Source of the DNA: Calditrichota bacterium
GTDB lineage: Bacteria; Zhuqueibacterota; Zhuqueibacteria; Zhuqueibacterales; Geothermadaptataceae
Reading direction: 5' to 3'
Assembly: GCA_008501765.1 (NCBI GenBank)
Contig: QQUE01000002.1
Span: forward strand, 180,336-244,335
DNA length: 64,000 nucleotides
A model generated the notes under the pieces. The model was not told the DNA's origin. It ran no database searches and worked only from the letters and a program-made list of their open reading frames with translations. This document shows, in pieces, positions 45,205 through 54,133 of the stretch. The translations under genes and the position numbers were made by a program. Each line of letters begins with the position of its first letter. Position 1 is the stretch's first letter.

Positions 45205-45969
45205 TCAGTCAACGCGTGTGGCGCGCACACCGAAATCGACATTATCTTGAACCCAGGCAAAAAACTTTTCCTGTTCAGCAAAAGCAAAACTTGAATCAGG
45301 CAGAAATATTTTTGGATCCTTCCACGTCACCATCACTTCGTCATCCTGCGTCCAGACTTTTACCCGCTTTCTCTTCACTTTGGTTTGCCAGTTCTGCCCA
45401 ACGACTGCGTTTGTATAAAGCACCCGCACCGTAACATTGCGTGAAAGCGTCTCCAGCGGTTTTAAATCGAGGCTACGAAAATCGGTTTTACCATCTTTTT
45501 TCACATCAGGAATACCGTCACTGAGCATCACAACGGATATTGGCCGCAACACCAAATTCCGCTTTTTGACAGTGAGCGCTACTTGCTGAAAAAACGCGTT
45601 GTAATCAGTAAATGGATTCAATTTGTTTTTCGGGAATATCTCCACCAGCTTTTCTTTAATTTCTTCGATGGATTTATTCTGAAAAGTCTGAATGGGAAAA
45701 AATGTTTTTGGTTCATCCGCTTTGGCGCCGCCGATGGAACCAACAAACATGACCCGCGGCACTTCCAATCCACCATAACCGTTCAAGTGCGAATAAATGT
45801 ATGTCGCAAGAAATTCGATGGAATCATCAAAATGTTTTCCCTGGACAAAGGAACCGCTGATATCGACGCCGATAAACAGCGATAATCGTGGCTTTTTATC
45901 GCCAGATGTGCAAGCTGTTAAAAGGGCACTACTCAATAGCACAGCCAGTATATTTTTTATTTGTTTCAT
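45205..45969 (-). CDS. VWA-like domain lipoprotein
   Basis: From the ATG at 45969 (GGAGAAATAAG ribosome site) the product has 254 residues: a lipoprotein signal with lipobox LLTACTSG, then a von Willebrand A-like fold with metal-site motif DISGS (FIGVDISGSF), the RNLVLRPISVVMLSDGIPDV strand/loop, and a basic C-terminal region (KVKRKRVKVWTQDDEV). The longer open frame to 46179 reads through a palindromic repeat and has no ribosome site. With the polytopic membrane gene upstream it may form a two-gene unit, though 284 bases and a repeat lie between them. Confidence 0.8.
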   Translation of the reverse strand: MKQIKNILAVLLSSALLTACTSGDKKPRLSLFIGVDISGSFVQGKHFDDSIEFLATYIYSHLNGYGGLEVPRVMFVGSIGGAKADEPKTFFPIQTFQNKSIEEIKEKLVEIFPKNKLNPFTDYNAFFQQVALTVKKRNLVLRPISVVMLSDGIPDVKKDGKTDFRSLDLKPLETLSRNVTVRVLYTNAVVGQNWQTKVKRKRVKVWTQDDEVMVTWKDPKIFLPDSSFAFAEQEKFFAWVQDNVDFGVRATRVD

Positions 45970-46097
45970 CTTATTTCTCCATTTTTGCAAATCAATCCTG
46001 ACAGGGTTCACAACCCGGAATGCATGCGTTGAAATTTTTTTCCTTTTTACTTGTTTAACAATCGTCAACCCTGTCGAAAAAGTGTGAGAACCGGTCG

Positions 46098-46155
46098 CTG
46101 AGCTTGTCGAAGCGCCCAGCGTTACCCCCAAATTTGGGCCCTTCGACAAGCTCAG
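46098..46155. repeat. Perfect 15-base inverted repeat (CTTCGACAAGCTCAG type)
   Basis: CTGAGCTTGTCGAAG (46098-46112) and its exact complement (46141-46155) enclose 28 bases that contain a second palindrome, CCCAAATTTGGG (46127-46138). Related pieces occur near 43815-43870. Short palindromes of this wording are common dispersed intergenic repeats. Confidence 0.75.
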
Positions 46156-46253
46156 GGTCCAAATTTTCTGGATTTTCAACAGTCTCGTCAGGGATTATAG
46201 GTTCAAGCCTGTGTAGCGATAACATCAGTAAAAAACACTGATCTCATCGCACT

Positions 46254-47531
46254 TTATTTTGCCGCTTTTGGATTGATCACACCAAGGCCACCGGAATGAC
46301 GAGAATCATGCGCACGTGCGTTTTCACGCGTCTGTTCAATATTTGGATGGCCAAGACTCTTCAGCAATGTTGTCGAATCTGTGATATCCTGAATTGTTTT
46401 AAACGGAATGCGAAACAAGTGCCGGCCGATAAGCAGCAATGTGCAGAAATTGATGCCGACAGCAACAACCTGCAATGGTGGCAACATGAACGAAGCCAGT
46501 AATTCTTCGCCTTTTTGCTGAAACCAGGCCATATCATTTTTAATATGATCCAATAAATTGGAGGTCGACCGGACCGGTTTTGCAGCGGCTGTGGTGTCAT
46601 TTTTCTGTAAATGCACCCCTTTGCCTTTGATGATTGTCAAAATAGTTGGCGTTCCATGAGAGGCAAACAAAAACCACGACAGGCTGCGAATACCAAACCA
46701 GGCAAAAGCTGCTATACCGAGCGTTCCACCGATTCCAAGCTCAAAATTTTCAGAGTGCTGCGCCATCCACGGAATAAGGGAATCGACAAATTCACGATAC
46801 AAAAAGACGACTTCAACCATCATCACGATCACTTCAATGCAGCCGATGCCGACAATCGCACCGATATCTTTACTGCGCACGGCATCCATAAAACTGGCCA
46901 GGACTGCATAACTACCCAAAACTATAAAAAACAGAAAGATAAATAGTGGAATACGAATAAATGTTTCTGAAATTGTTTCACCGGTAATGTTGGCAAAAGT
47001 ATCCATCACCAGCGGTGAGGTCACATAAGTAAAAATGACCGTTTCCAGCAGGCACCACAGCATAGTGAGAAATATCGCCAGCCACGGGATATTGGTTGTC
47101 ATCAAGCCACTGCCGATATTGCCCATCACCCGGAATGGCATGAAAAGCACTTCTTGAACGACGGTCCAGATTCCAACAATGAGAATTTTTACCAATTCCA
47201 CCACTGTCATGAACACGTGAAATACCAGAATAAAAAATCCACCCCAAAAAGAAACCACGGCTTTGCCTAAATCCCACCAGGTTATGAAGAGCGCCGTGAC
47301 AAATTCTTTGCGGTTCTGGCGGATGACGACGGTCACCAGGCTGGCTATACTCACCCAACAGCCGAGAATGAAAACAAGCACCGGTAATAGAAGAAACATT
47401 CTTTTGGCAATCAGCATCCAGTTTGGATCTGTGGCGCCCCAGGCAAAAGCCAGAAATGGCCCTTGTATTAAAAGTGGGAATGTCAATATTTTTAAAACAA
47501 ATCCCAGTACATCAAAATTTTGCGTTTGCAT
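46254..47531 (-). CDS. Polytopic membrane protein, family not recognised
   Basis: A 425-residue protein with about eight hydrophobic helices (among them 9-30, 41-66, 88-115, 151-172, 199-220, 230-250 and 262-285) and a polar C-terminal region (about 310-425) with one further hydrophobic stretch. No motif identifies a family. It lies upstream of the VWA lipoprotein on the same strand, and the pair may act together, but nothing in the sequence proves it. Confidence 0.7.
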   Translation of the reverse strand: MQTQNFDVLGFVLKILTFPLLIQGPFLAFAWGATDPNWMLIAKRMFLLLPVLVFILGCWVSIASLVTVVIRQNRKEFVTALFITWWDLGKAVVSFWGGFFILVFHVFMTVVELVKILIVGIWTVVQEVLFMPFRVMGNIGSGLMTTNIPWLAIFLTMLWCLLETVIFTYVTSPLVMDTFANITGETISETFIRIPLFIFLFFIVLGSYAVLASFMDAVRSKDIGAIVGIGCIEVIVMMVEVVFLYREFVDSLIPWMAQHSENFELGIGGTLGIAAFAWFGIRSLSWFLFASHGTPTILTIIKGKGVHLQKNDTTAAAKPVRSTSNLLDHIKNDMAWFQQKGEELLASFMLPPLQVVAVGINFCTLLLIGRHLFRIPFKTIQDITDSTTLLKSLGHPNIEQTRENARAHDSRHSGGLGVINPKAAK

Positions 47532-47997
47532 TTTACCCTCTCCTCAGTTTACAGATGTGGTAATAATTTTGGTTCAAACTTGAGCTACAAAAAGAATTCC
47601 TGCCATTTTTGTATTTTAATATGCGTGTAATAAATGCATAAACTCGAATAGCTGGGTGCATTAATTCAATTTGTATACCAAAATAAAATTTGAGGGGAAA
47701 GTAAATTGACAGGCAGGGAATTAGGAAAGCTCGCAGAATGGTTCGCTGAAAACAATGTATTTTTTACACTATTTTGCAATTTTACCCACTGAAAGAATTC
47801 AGCGAAATAATTGCTTTTCCAATTTGTTTTAAAGACGGGAATTTTATCTCGGATCCAGCAGCATAAGAGTCTATCCGAAAACCTCGAAGCTGTCATTCCC
47901 AAACGCTTTTATTAGGAATCCAATCTTTTGCTTTGAGATGGTAATGGAGGCCCGATTAAAACTTTCGGACATGACAAAAAAGGTATTCGGATTAGCT
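47532..47997. other. Intergenic region, no gene seen
   Basis: This 466-base gap lies between two leftward genes. I find no ribosome-site-backed frame, clear hairpin or repeat. It presumably holds the promoter of the membrane-protein gene and the end of the radical SAM transcript is not here but at 47998. Confidence 0.45.
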
Positions 47998-48957
47998 CTA
48001 AGTTATCACCGGGCGGTTTTTCAGTCGCGGTGAAGTATAAAACAACTCACCCGTGTAATCACTCGCTGCTATTTTTCCAGCGGCGAGCATTTTTGAAACA
48101 TGCTCTTCAACCAATTCCGGTGTGAGATTCAGCGTTGCGGAAAGTTCATTTTTTGTCACCGGCCGCCGCATTATCAAATCGTAAATTCTGTCACCGTGAC
48201 TTTCTTCCTTCGCCTGCGATTTGCTCGCCTTAAAATTGGCCACAACTTCTGCTCTGTCCCCGAAAAGTTTTTGAATGGCATTGAGTTCCGCTTCGGATAG
48301 CGGCTGGACATTATTTTCCGCAGGCGGGCGTACAATCGTGTTCAACTGGATGAGATCAGCATCGATTTTCTTTGCAGCTTCGATCAGCAATTGCACTTCT
48401 TCCGGCGTATCATTGATTCCTTTAACAAAGAGAATTTCAAGCCAAATGGGGCCGCTGTATTCTTTGCTGAAAGTAATTATGCCTTCGACGATGCGGTCAA
48501 TGTCGAGATGTCCGTGGGGCCGGTCAACTTTTTTAAATACTTGTTTCGAAACAGCATCCAGTGATGGGATCACCAAATCTGCTGCGTAGAGCATTTCACG
48601 GACTTCCGGCAAATAGAGCAGTGTCCCATTGGTCAGCACAGCCACCGGAATATCCGTCATCGCTTTAATTCGATGAATCATTTCTCCCATTGCAGTGTTT
48701 AATGTTGGCTCACCCGATCCCGAAAAAGTGATGTAATCGATGCGGCTGGTGCTGGCAATAACCTGTTGCACCTCCTCAACGATTGCATCGGCAGAAATAT
48801 ATTCTTTCAGCGTCATCGTTTCATCGGTCGACCGGCCTAATTCACAATAAACACAATTTAAATTGCATGTTTTCATGGGAATAATATCCACGCCGAGTGA
48901 ATATCCCAGCCGCCGCGACGGCACCGGGCCAAATGTATATTTTAAATTTTGCGTCAT
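47998..48957 (-). CDS. Radical SAM protein (COG0731-like) with C-terminal winged helix
   Basis: The 319-residue product has a GPVPSRRLGYSLGVD start, the [4Fe-4S] motif CNLNCVYC near residues 31-38, the FSGSGEPTLN SAM-binding motif, and a partial radical SAM barrel. Residues from about 255 form a winged helix-like segment (IYDLIMRRPVTKNELSATLNLTPELVEEHVSKML). Relatives are grouped with wyosine-synthesis-like proteins, but bacterial members have no established reaction. It stands alone between gaps. Confidence 0.85.
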   Translation of the reverse strand: MTQNLKYTFGPVPSRRLGYSLGVDIIPMKTCNLNCVYCELGRSTDETMTLKEYISADAIVEEVQQVIASTSRIDYITFSGSGEPTLNTAMGEMIHRIKAMTDIPVAVLTNGTLLYLPEVREMLYAADLVIPSLDAVSKQVFKKVDRPHGHLDIDRIVEGIITFSKEYSGPIWLEILFVKGINDTPEEVQLLIEAAKKIDADLIQLNTIVRPPAENNVQPLSEAELNAIQKLFGDRAEVVANFKASKSQAKEESHGDRIYDLIMRRPVTKNELSATLNLTPELVEEHVSKMLAAGKIAASDYTGELFYTSPRLKNRPVIT

Positions 48958-49095
48958 TTTAAACCTTCAAGAACTTTTATTATGAAAATACAGGGCAGTT
49001 AGTTTAAATACTGCCCTGTAAATCTCGCCAGTCTACATCACTTTCTGCACTATGAAAAACAGAAATTAACCGATAATCATTCCGGATTGTTTAGA

Positions 49096-50763
49096 TTAAA
49101 ATAAGCCGGAAATTATGCCGTTTTCATCAATACTCATGTTCACCGCTGCCGGTACTTTTCCGAGCCCGGGCATGAGCATCATGCTGCCGCAAATGATTAC
49201 AATAAATCCTGCGCCGGCTGAAAGCGAAGCATCTGTCACAGTCAGTTTCCAGTTTTTTGGCACATTGCGCACATTGGCAATATCGGAAAGCGATGATTGT
49301 GTTTTCGCGATGCAAATCGGCAATTCACCAAAGCCAAGCGATTTGTATTGCGCCAATTTACTCATTGCGGCTGGACTAAAACTTACCCCATCAGCGCCAT
49401 AAATTTGGGTCGCCACAACCTCGACTTTATCCTCGATGGATTGATCCAAATCATAAAGAAATTTTGGTGTTGGATTTGGATTTGCATCTGCACTGGCAAC
49501 GACTTTTTCAGCCAGCGCCATAGCGCCTTCACCGCCACTATAAAATGCATCATGCGGCTCACATTCAACCCCATTTTCCGCTGCCATATTCCGTACCTGG
49601 TTAATTTCCCATTCTGTATCATCAGGGAATTTGTTGACAGCAACAACGACAGGAACACCAAATTTTTTCATATTGCGAACATGGGCTTGAACATTGGCTA
49701 ATCCAAGTTTAAATTTCTCCTGATCAAGCTCGGTATCCGGCTCCATCCCTCCATGCCAGCGAATTGCGCGGCAGGTTGCCACAACAACCACCGTTGATGG
49801 GTACAGACCCGATTGCCGGCAGACAATATCAAAAAACTTTTCAGCGCCCAAGTCAGCGCCAAAGCCAGCTTCGGTCACCACATAATCTGCCAATTTCAGG
49901 GCAAATTTATCTGCAATCACACTGTTTGTTCCATGGGCAATATTTGCAAATGGGCCAGCGTGGATTAGTGCCGGTGTATGCTCCAGCGTCTGTACAATAT
50001 TTGGCATCAACGCTTTATCCAATAACAGCGCCATCGCGTCGTGCGCTTTCAGGTCGCGAGCTCGAATCACCTCGCCGCTGCGATTATAACCGACAACGAT
50101 ATTACCGAGCCGTTTTTTGAAATCAGCCCGTGACGTGGCTAATGCCAAAATTGCCATCACTTCCGAAGCTGCCGTGATAACAAATCCGGATTCTCTCGGA
50201 ATACCGTGCACAGGTCCGCCGAGGCCAATTACGATATTTCGCAAAGCCCGGTCGTTCATGTCCATGGCGCGTTTCCACTGAATGTTTGTCGGATTGATAT
50301 CCAGCTCATTTCCATGGTGCAGGTGCGCATCCAGCATGGCTGAAAGCAAGTTGTGAGCGGCACTAATCGCATGAATATCGCCGTTAAAATGCAAGTTGAT
50401 ATCAGCCATCGGCAGAATCTGCGAATAGCCACCACCGGCTGCGCCGCCTTTAATTCCAAAAACCGGTCCGAGTGAAGGTTCGCGCAATGCAACCACCCCT
50501 TTTTTGCCGATTTTTTCCAAAGCCTGTCCGAGCCCAACCGAGGTCAAGGTTTTGCCTTCCCCAAATCGCGTTGGGGTCATCGCTGTGACGAGAATGAGCT
50601 TGCCGTCTTTATTCCCTTTTAATTTGTCATAAGTATCAAGTCGAATTTTTCCGGTATGTTTTCCATAAGAATCAAAATCATCATCTGCCAATCCCAGCTT
50701 GTCAGTGATAGCATTGATACCGAGAAGTTTTGCATTCTGGGCAATTTCAATACTCGTTTTCAT
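49096..50763 (-). CDS. fhs: Formate-tetrahydrofolate ligase
   Basis: A 555-residue Fhs. It shows the P-loop TPTRFGEGKTLTSVG, the GGAAGGGYSQ and FNGDIHAI segments, TEAGFGADLGAEKFFDI and the VAVNKFPDDTE motif. It makes 10-formyl-THF from formate, THF and ATP for one-carbon metabolism, or for the methyl branch of the Wood-Ljungdahl pathway in organisms that have it; no other such genes are here. The ATG at 50763 is chosen because AAGGAGT lies seven bases upstream; an in-frame GTG nine bases earlier abuts that site. Confidence 0.97.
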   Translation of the reverse strand: MKTSIEIAQNAKLLGINAITDKLGLADDDFDSYGKHTGKIRLDTYDKLKGNKDGKLILVTAMTPTRFGEGKTLTSVGLGQALEKIGKKGVVALREPSLGPVFGIKGGAAGGGYSQILPMADINLHFNGDIHAISAAHNLLSAMLDAHLHHGNELDINPTNIQWKRAMDMNDRALRNIVIGLGGPVHGIPRESGFVITAASEVMAILALATSRADFKKRLGNIVVGYNRSGEVIRARDLKAHDAMALLLDKALMPNIVQTLEHTPALIHAGPFANIAHGTNSVIADKFALKLADYVVTEAGFGADLGAEKFFDIVCRQSGLYPSTVVVVATCRAIRWHGGMEPDTELDQEKFKLGLANVQAHVRNMKKFGVPVVVAVNKFPDDTEWEINQVRNMAAENGVECEPHDAFYSGGEGAMALAEKVVASADANPNPTPKFLYDLDQSIEDKVEVVATQIYGADGVSFSPAAMSKLAQYKSLGFGELPICIAKTQSSLSDIANVRNVPKNWKLTVTDASLSAGAGFIVIICGSMMLMPGLGKVPAAVNMSIDENGIISGLF

Positions 50764-51092
50764 AAGAGCCACTCCTTAATTTTTTCCAGATTGCCATTTT
50801 ACGCATTCGATTAATTAGCCAATTATTCGAAATTTGATGGCAATCAACCAACCATTGTCTTTTAATTGTATATGCTCACAAATATTTTCGACTGATCTCA
50901 GGCATTGTCAATGATACAAATCTTTCCTCAAATTGGCAAAATTTAATTTGCACTTCTTTCGTTTATTTTTTATCCGTTTTCACCGTTAAATCGACTTAAA
51001 TGGAACTTTTGACGAATTGATGACAACAATAAGCATGCGCATTGTTATATTGCCTGTAACTGATTTCATAATGTAGAATCCCAGAGGAAAAA
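50764..51092. other. Divergent intergenic region, no gene seen
   Basis: This 329-base gap must hold promoters for fhs and for the rightward barrel gene. I see no RNA structure or clear regulatory palindrome in it. An AGAGGAAAAA ribosome site ends it. Confidence 0.5.
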
Positions 51093-52037
51093 ATGAAACA
51101 AACAGTTCTATTTTTACTGGTATTTATCTTTACCGCAACAAGTGTTTGGGCGCAAAAAAAAGTGGCGATCATGCCCCTGCAATCGATTGGACTGGATGAA
51201 AGTGCTACCGTTACAACGGAATCATTATTGAAAATGGAGCTGCAAAAATTGCTTCATTCTGAAATCATCCTGATCCCCTATGATGAATCAAATTCGGGTT
51301 GTTTTGAGGAAAAGTGTGCTATCGATGCAGGAAAAAATGTGGGTGCCAATGAAGTTATTCTCTGCCGCCTCAGTCGTCTCGGAGAGAAAGTCATCGTTCA
51401 ATTTATTCATCTTGATGTCAAATCCGGGCAGACTATTCTATCCGATAATACGACATCCAACACAATCGAAGATATGGATACGGTAATCAAACGCGTGGCG
51501 ATGAGCATAAATCGCGGTCAACCGATTGCCAAAACCGCCGAGGTCGGCACAATCACTGAACGTGAAGATAAAAAACCATTACGTCGTGCCGCGCACAAAT
51601 CCAGCGGTTTCTCTTTCGGTTACGTTTATCCACAAGAAGGCTACGATAATGTCGAGGATTCTTTTACCCTCGATTTCCGGGCTGGGTATGATACGGATAA
51701 ATGGGCGGTGGGAATGCTTTTCGCCGGGCGGAAAGGATTTGCCACCAACATTTACGCCCACTATCTCACTACCCGGACAGACATCTGTCCTTATTTTGGT
51801 GGCGCTTTTGGTTTTCATTGGGTTTCACATGAAAACAGCGATGGTTATTGGGATCAAGCCACCAACGAATACATAGAAGAAAAGCGGGATGCCGATGGAT
51901 TTGAGGTTACAGTGTCCGGTGGAATCAGATTGTTCCGCACATACAATTTTCAAATAATGGCCAATCTGGATTATGCCATTTCGTTTAATGATTATGATGA
52001 CAAAGCCTTGGTATTTACACTTGGCTTATTAAGATAA
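51093..52037 (+). CDS. Secreted/outer-membrane protein with CsgG/TolB-like N-terminal and barrel-like C-terminal part
   Basis: A 314-residue protein with a signal peptide (cleavage after VWAQ, about residue 20). Residues 22-150 resemble the fold of lipoprotein-type 'FlgO/CsgG/TolB-N' domains: KKVAIMPLQSIGLDESATVTTESLLKMELQK, GANEVILCRLSRLGEKVIVQFIHLDVKSG. From about 165 the sequence turns into aromatic-rich antiparallel strands typical of small barrels (FSFGYVYP, AVGMLFAGRKGF, YFGGAFGFHW), ending LVFTLGLLR. Family placement is tentative. Its stop codon overlaps the left target duplication of a MITE-like element. Confidence 0.65.
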   Translation: MKQTVLFLLVFIFTATSVWAQKKVAIMPLQSIGLDESATVTTESLLKMELQKLLHSEIILIPYDESNSGCFEEKCAIDAGKNVGANEVILCRLSRLGEKVIVQFIHLDVKSGQTILSDNTTSNTIEDMDTVIKRVAMSINRGQPIAKTAEVGTITEREDKKPLRRAAHKSSGFSFGYVYPQEGYDNVEDSFTLDFRAGYDTDKWAVGMLFAGRKGFATNIYAHYLTTRTDICPYFGGAFGFHWVSHENSDGYWDQATNEYIEEKRDADGFEVTVSGGIRLFRTYNFQIMANLDYAISFNDYDDKALVFTLGLLR

Positions 52038-52207
52038 CCTGAGTTCGATGTAAGCTGTAACATTCTTTACTAAGCATAATTAAAATAGAGCGAAGGCGTC
52101 TCGCCGAGCGTTTCGTGTGTTATCCTCGGCGGGACGCCTTCGGACTAGATCCTATAATTAATGCGTTTTGTCCCAATTCTTCTTATATCGAACTCACGTT
52201 AAGATAA
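52029..52207. mobile_element. MITE-like element with 17-base terminal inverted repeats and 9-base target duplication
   Basis: TTAAGATAA occurs at 52029-52037 and again at 52199-52207. Between them is a 161-base segment whose ends are inverted repeats, 15 of 17 bases identical (left CCTGAGTTCGATGTAAG, right complement CGTGAGTTCGATATAAG). In the middle is a strong hairpin (52091-52108 with 52125-52142, 17 of 18 paired). It encodes nothing. The left duplication includes the stop codon of the barrel gene. This is the structure of a non-autonomous transposon moved by a transposase with 9-base duplications; none is in the window. Confidence 0.72.
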
Positions 52208-52217
52208 TAACGGACTC

Positions 52218-52244
52218 GGCTGAGCATTTCTGGCTCAGCCTTTT
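52218..52244 (+). terminator. Intrinsic terminator
   Basis: GGCTGAGC pairs with GCTCAGCC around a seven-base loop and is followed by TTTTCC. It lies just beyond the MITE-like element, where the terminator of the barrel gene would have been before insertion. The rest of the gap to 52457 shows nothing. Confidence 0.75.
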
Positions 52245-52457
52245 CCAAGATTTCACAATTCGAGTATTTCGAATTATTCAACAATAAAACGCCCTAACAT
52301 TCCACAACAATTCCCATTTAATTTCCTCGCATTCAGGCAGCAGATACTCCAAATAAACAGCTCCTATTTTTTATTTCAGTTGGAAATTAGCAAAATTGTT
52401 GATATATATTCTGCTTGAATTCGATCGACATTTTAAATTTGAAGAAAATTATCCTGA

Positions 52458-53360
52458 ATGAATAAATTTGCACCCCTTTTTGTTATTCTCGCAGCTATCC
52501 TGTGGGGAATCGACGGTATCGTTTTGCGGCCGTCGCTTTACGGCCTGCCGGTCGCTCTGGTCGTTTTTCTGGAAACGACCAGCGTCAGTTTGCTGCTCAC
52601 GCCCTTTCTTTTCAAAAAACTGAAAATAGTCAAAACACTACAGCCGAAAGATTTTCTCGCATTTTTTGGGGTCGCAGCAGTCGGGGGTGTCATAGGAATC
52701 ATGGCTATCACAAAGGCCCTCTTTTATGTCAATTTTGTGAATCTCTCCATCGTCGTGCTCATCCAAAAGTTGCAACCCGTTTTTGCAATTGTTTTAGCGG
52801 CGCTTCTCTTGCGAGAAAAACCATCGCCCATATTTATTCTCTGGGCCACACTGGCCATTGGCGGCGCCTATCTCATGACTTTTGGCCTCAATATCCCAAA
52901 TTATCAAACAGGCGATAAAACGCTTGAAGCTGCCCTGTTCGCCCTGCTTGCAGCAGCGTCTTTCGGCTGCTCAACCGTTTTCAGCAAAAGAGCGCTAACA
53001 AACGTAACATTCGAATTTGCAACTTATTTTCGATTTATAATTGCCTCCGGTATCTCTTTTTTCGTTGCCCTGTCACTGGGACTGCTACCACAAATTCCTC
53101 AGGTATCAACTGAGCAGTGGACTGTGCTTTTAACAATTGTAGTAACCATTGGCGGCCCAGCCGTTTTTCTTTATTATTTCGGTTTAAAAAGAATTAAAGC
53201 ATCCGTGGCCACAATTTGTGAGCTGGCATTTCCACTCACCGCTATTATCCTGGAATATTTTGTTCGCGATAAATTATTGAGCTCGATGCAATGGTTGGGC
53301 GTTGTTGTTCTTTTGATAAGCATTTTAAAAGTTTCACACTTGCAAAACAAAATAGAATAA
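52458..53360 (+). CDS. EamA-type DMT transporter
   Basis: A 300-residue membrane protein with ten predicted helices arranged as two EamA repeats (about 5-140 and 155-295). Typical features are the N-terminal LFVILAAILWGIDGI, LSIVVLIQKLQPVFAIVLAALLLREKPS in the first repeat and CELAFPLTAIILEYFVRDKL in the second. Members export or import metabolites and drugs; the substrate is unknown. An HTH gene follows at 18 bases and is probably cotranscribed. Confidence 0.92.
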   Translation: MNKFAPLFVILAAILWGIDGIVLRPSLYGLPVALVVFLETTSVSLLLTPFLFKKLKIVKTLQPKDFLAFFGVAAVGGVIGIMAITKALFYVNFVNLSIVVLIQKLQPVFAIVLAALLLREKPSPIFILWATLAIGGAYLMTFGLNIPNYQTGDKTLEAALFALLAAASFGCSTVFSKRALTNVTFEFATYFRFIIASGISFFVALSLGLLPQIPQVSTEQWTVLLTIVVTIGGPAVFLYYFGLKRIKASVATICELAFPLTAIILEYFVRDKLLSSMQWLGVVVLLISILKVSHLQNKIE

Positions 53361-53378
53361 ATTGCAGAAGGTGACACC

Positions 53379-53618
53379 ATGGCTGAAAAACGATCTGACC
53401 GCCATAAAATGACTGAATTTATTCAGGAAGAAATTGGAGCGATGCTGCGGGCCACACGGGAAGACAAAGGAATTACACTTGAGCAAGCCGCGCGTATGAT
53501 GGGCGTATCCGTGGAAGAAATCGTGAAAATAGAAAAAAATGTGGGATTAATTTCTCTAAGTCATTTGCAACAATATGCAGATATTTTGGGGAAGAAAATC
53601 CAACTAAAATTTCTTTAA
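53379..53618 (+). CDS. Small XRE-family helix-turn-helix protein
   Basis: A 79-residue protein made of one XRE/Cro-type HTH: IGAMLRATREDKGITLEQAARMMGVSVEEIVKIEKNVGLISLSHLQQYADILGKKI. No sensor domain is present. It lies 18 bases after the DMT transporter and has a GAAGGTGA ribosome site, so it may regulate that transporter. Confidence 0.88.
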   Translation: MAEKRSDRHKMTEFIQEEIGAMLRATREDKGITLEQAARMMGVSVEEIVKIEKNVGLISLSHLQQYADILGKKIQLKFL

Positions 53619-53680
53619 ACGAACCTGAATAACTCTCACGCAAAGGCACTAACCTGATCTGTTAATAAACTGATAAAAAT

Positions 53681-53766
53681 GTGCCTGGCACTTCTACAAG
53701 TTATGAAAGCCCTTAAAAGCTACTTTATTTAGTTAAACTTATAAAAATCAACTAAGTGCCTGGCAC
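53681..53766. repeat. Two copies of the palindrome GTGCCTGGCAC
   Basis: The 11-base palindrome occurs at 53681-53691 and 53756-53766 in the gap between the HTH gene and yhbY, 75 bases apart, both preceded by an A-rich 'ATAAAAAT' stretch. They look like decayed dispersed repeats. Confidence 0.5.
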
Positions 53767-53836
53767 ATCCACTGCGCTTTATGAATAAAGCAGGCTAATA
53801 CGGCATGCGTTTTTCTGGCTCCAAATTAGTGAATTA

Positions 53837-54133
53837 TCAGGGCAATTTTATTTCCGGATTTTCAGCACTGGGCTTGAAAAGCAGTATCGTTTTTCCAAGA
53901 ATTTGCACTGCCACCGCTCCCATTTTCCCGGCAAGCTCATGACCGGCTTCATTTCGATCCCCTGTAAATCCTTCTTGCAGACGGACTTTTATCAATTCAG
54001 TTGTATTAAATGCGTCTTCAGCGGCACTAATTACGGATTCACTAATTCCGTTGTGGCCGACAAAAACCGTTGATTTTATTCCATTACCCAAGCTGCGCAA
54101 AAAGCGTTTTTGTTTTCCTGTCAAATCAGGCAT
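53837..54133 (-). CDS. yhbY: YhbY-family (CRM domain) RNA-binding protein
   Basis: A 98-residue single CRS1-YhbY domain: LTGKQKRFLRSLGNGIKSTVFVGHNGISESVISAAEDAF, then TELIKVRLQEGF and VQILGKTILLFKP. The GHNG loop corresponds to the GxxG RNA-binding loop. Bacterial YhbY associates with pre-50S ribosomal particles. Single leftward gene. Confidence 0.93.
   Translation of the reverse strand: MPDLTGKQKRFLRSLGNGIKSTVFVGHNGISESVISAAEDAFNTTELIKVRLQEGFTGDRNEAGHELAGKMGAVAVQILGKTILLFKPSAENPEIKLP

Noticed and set aside
45970..46179. An extended N-terminus for the VWA lipoprotein
   Set aside because: It reads through a palindromic repeat and would bury the lipoprotein signal, which must be N-terminal.
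53761..53776. TGGCAC-N5-CTGC, a second possible sigma-54 promoter
   Set aside because: It is part of the GTGCCTGGCAC palindromic repeat, mismatches the -12 element, and has no gene or terminator downstream on that strand.
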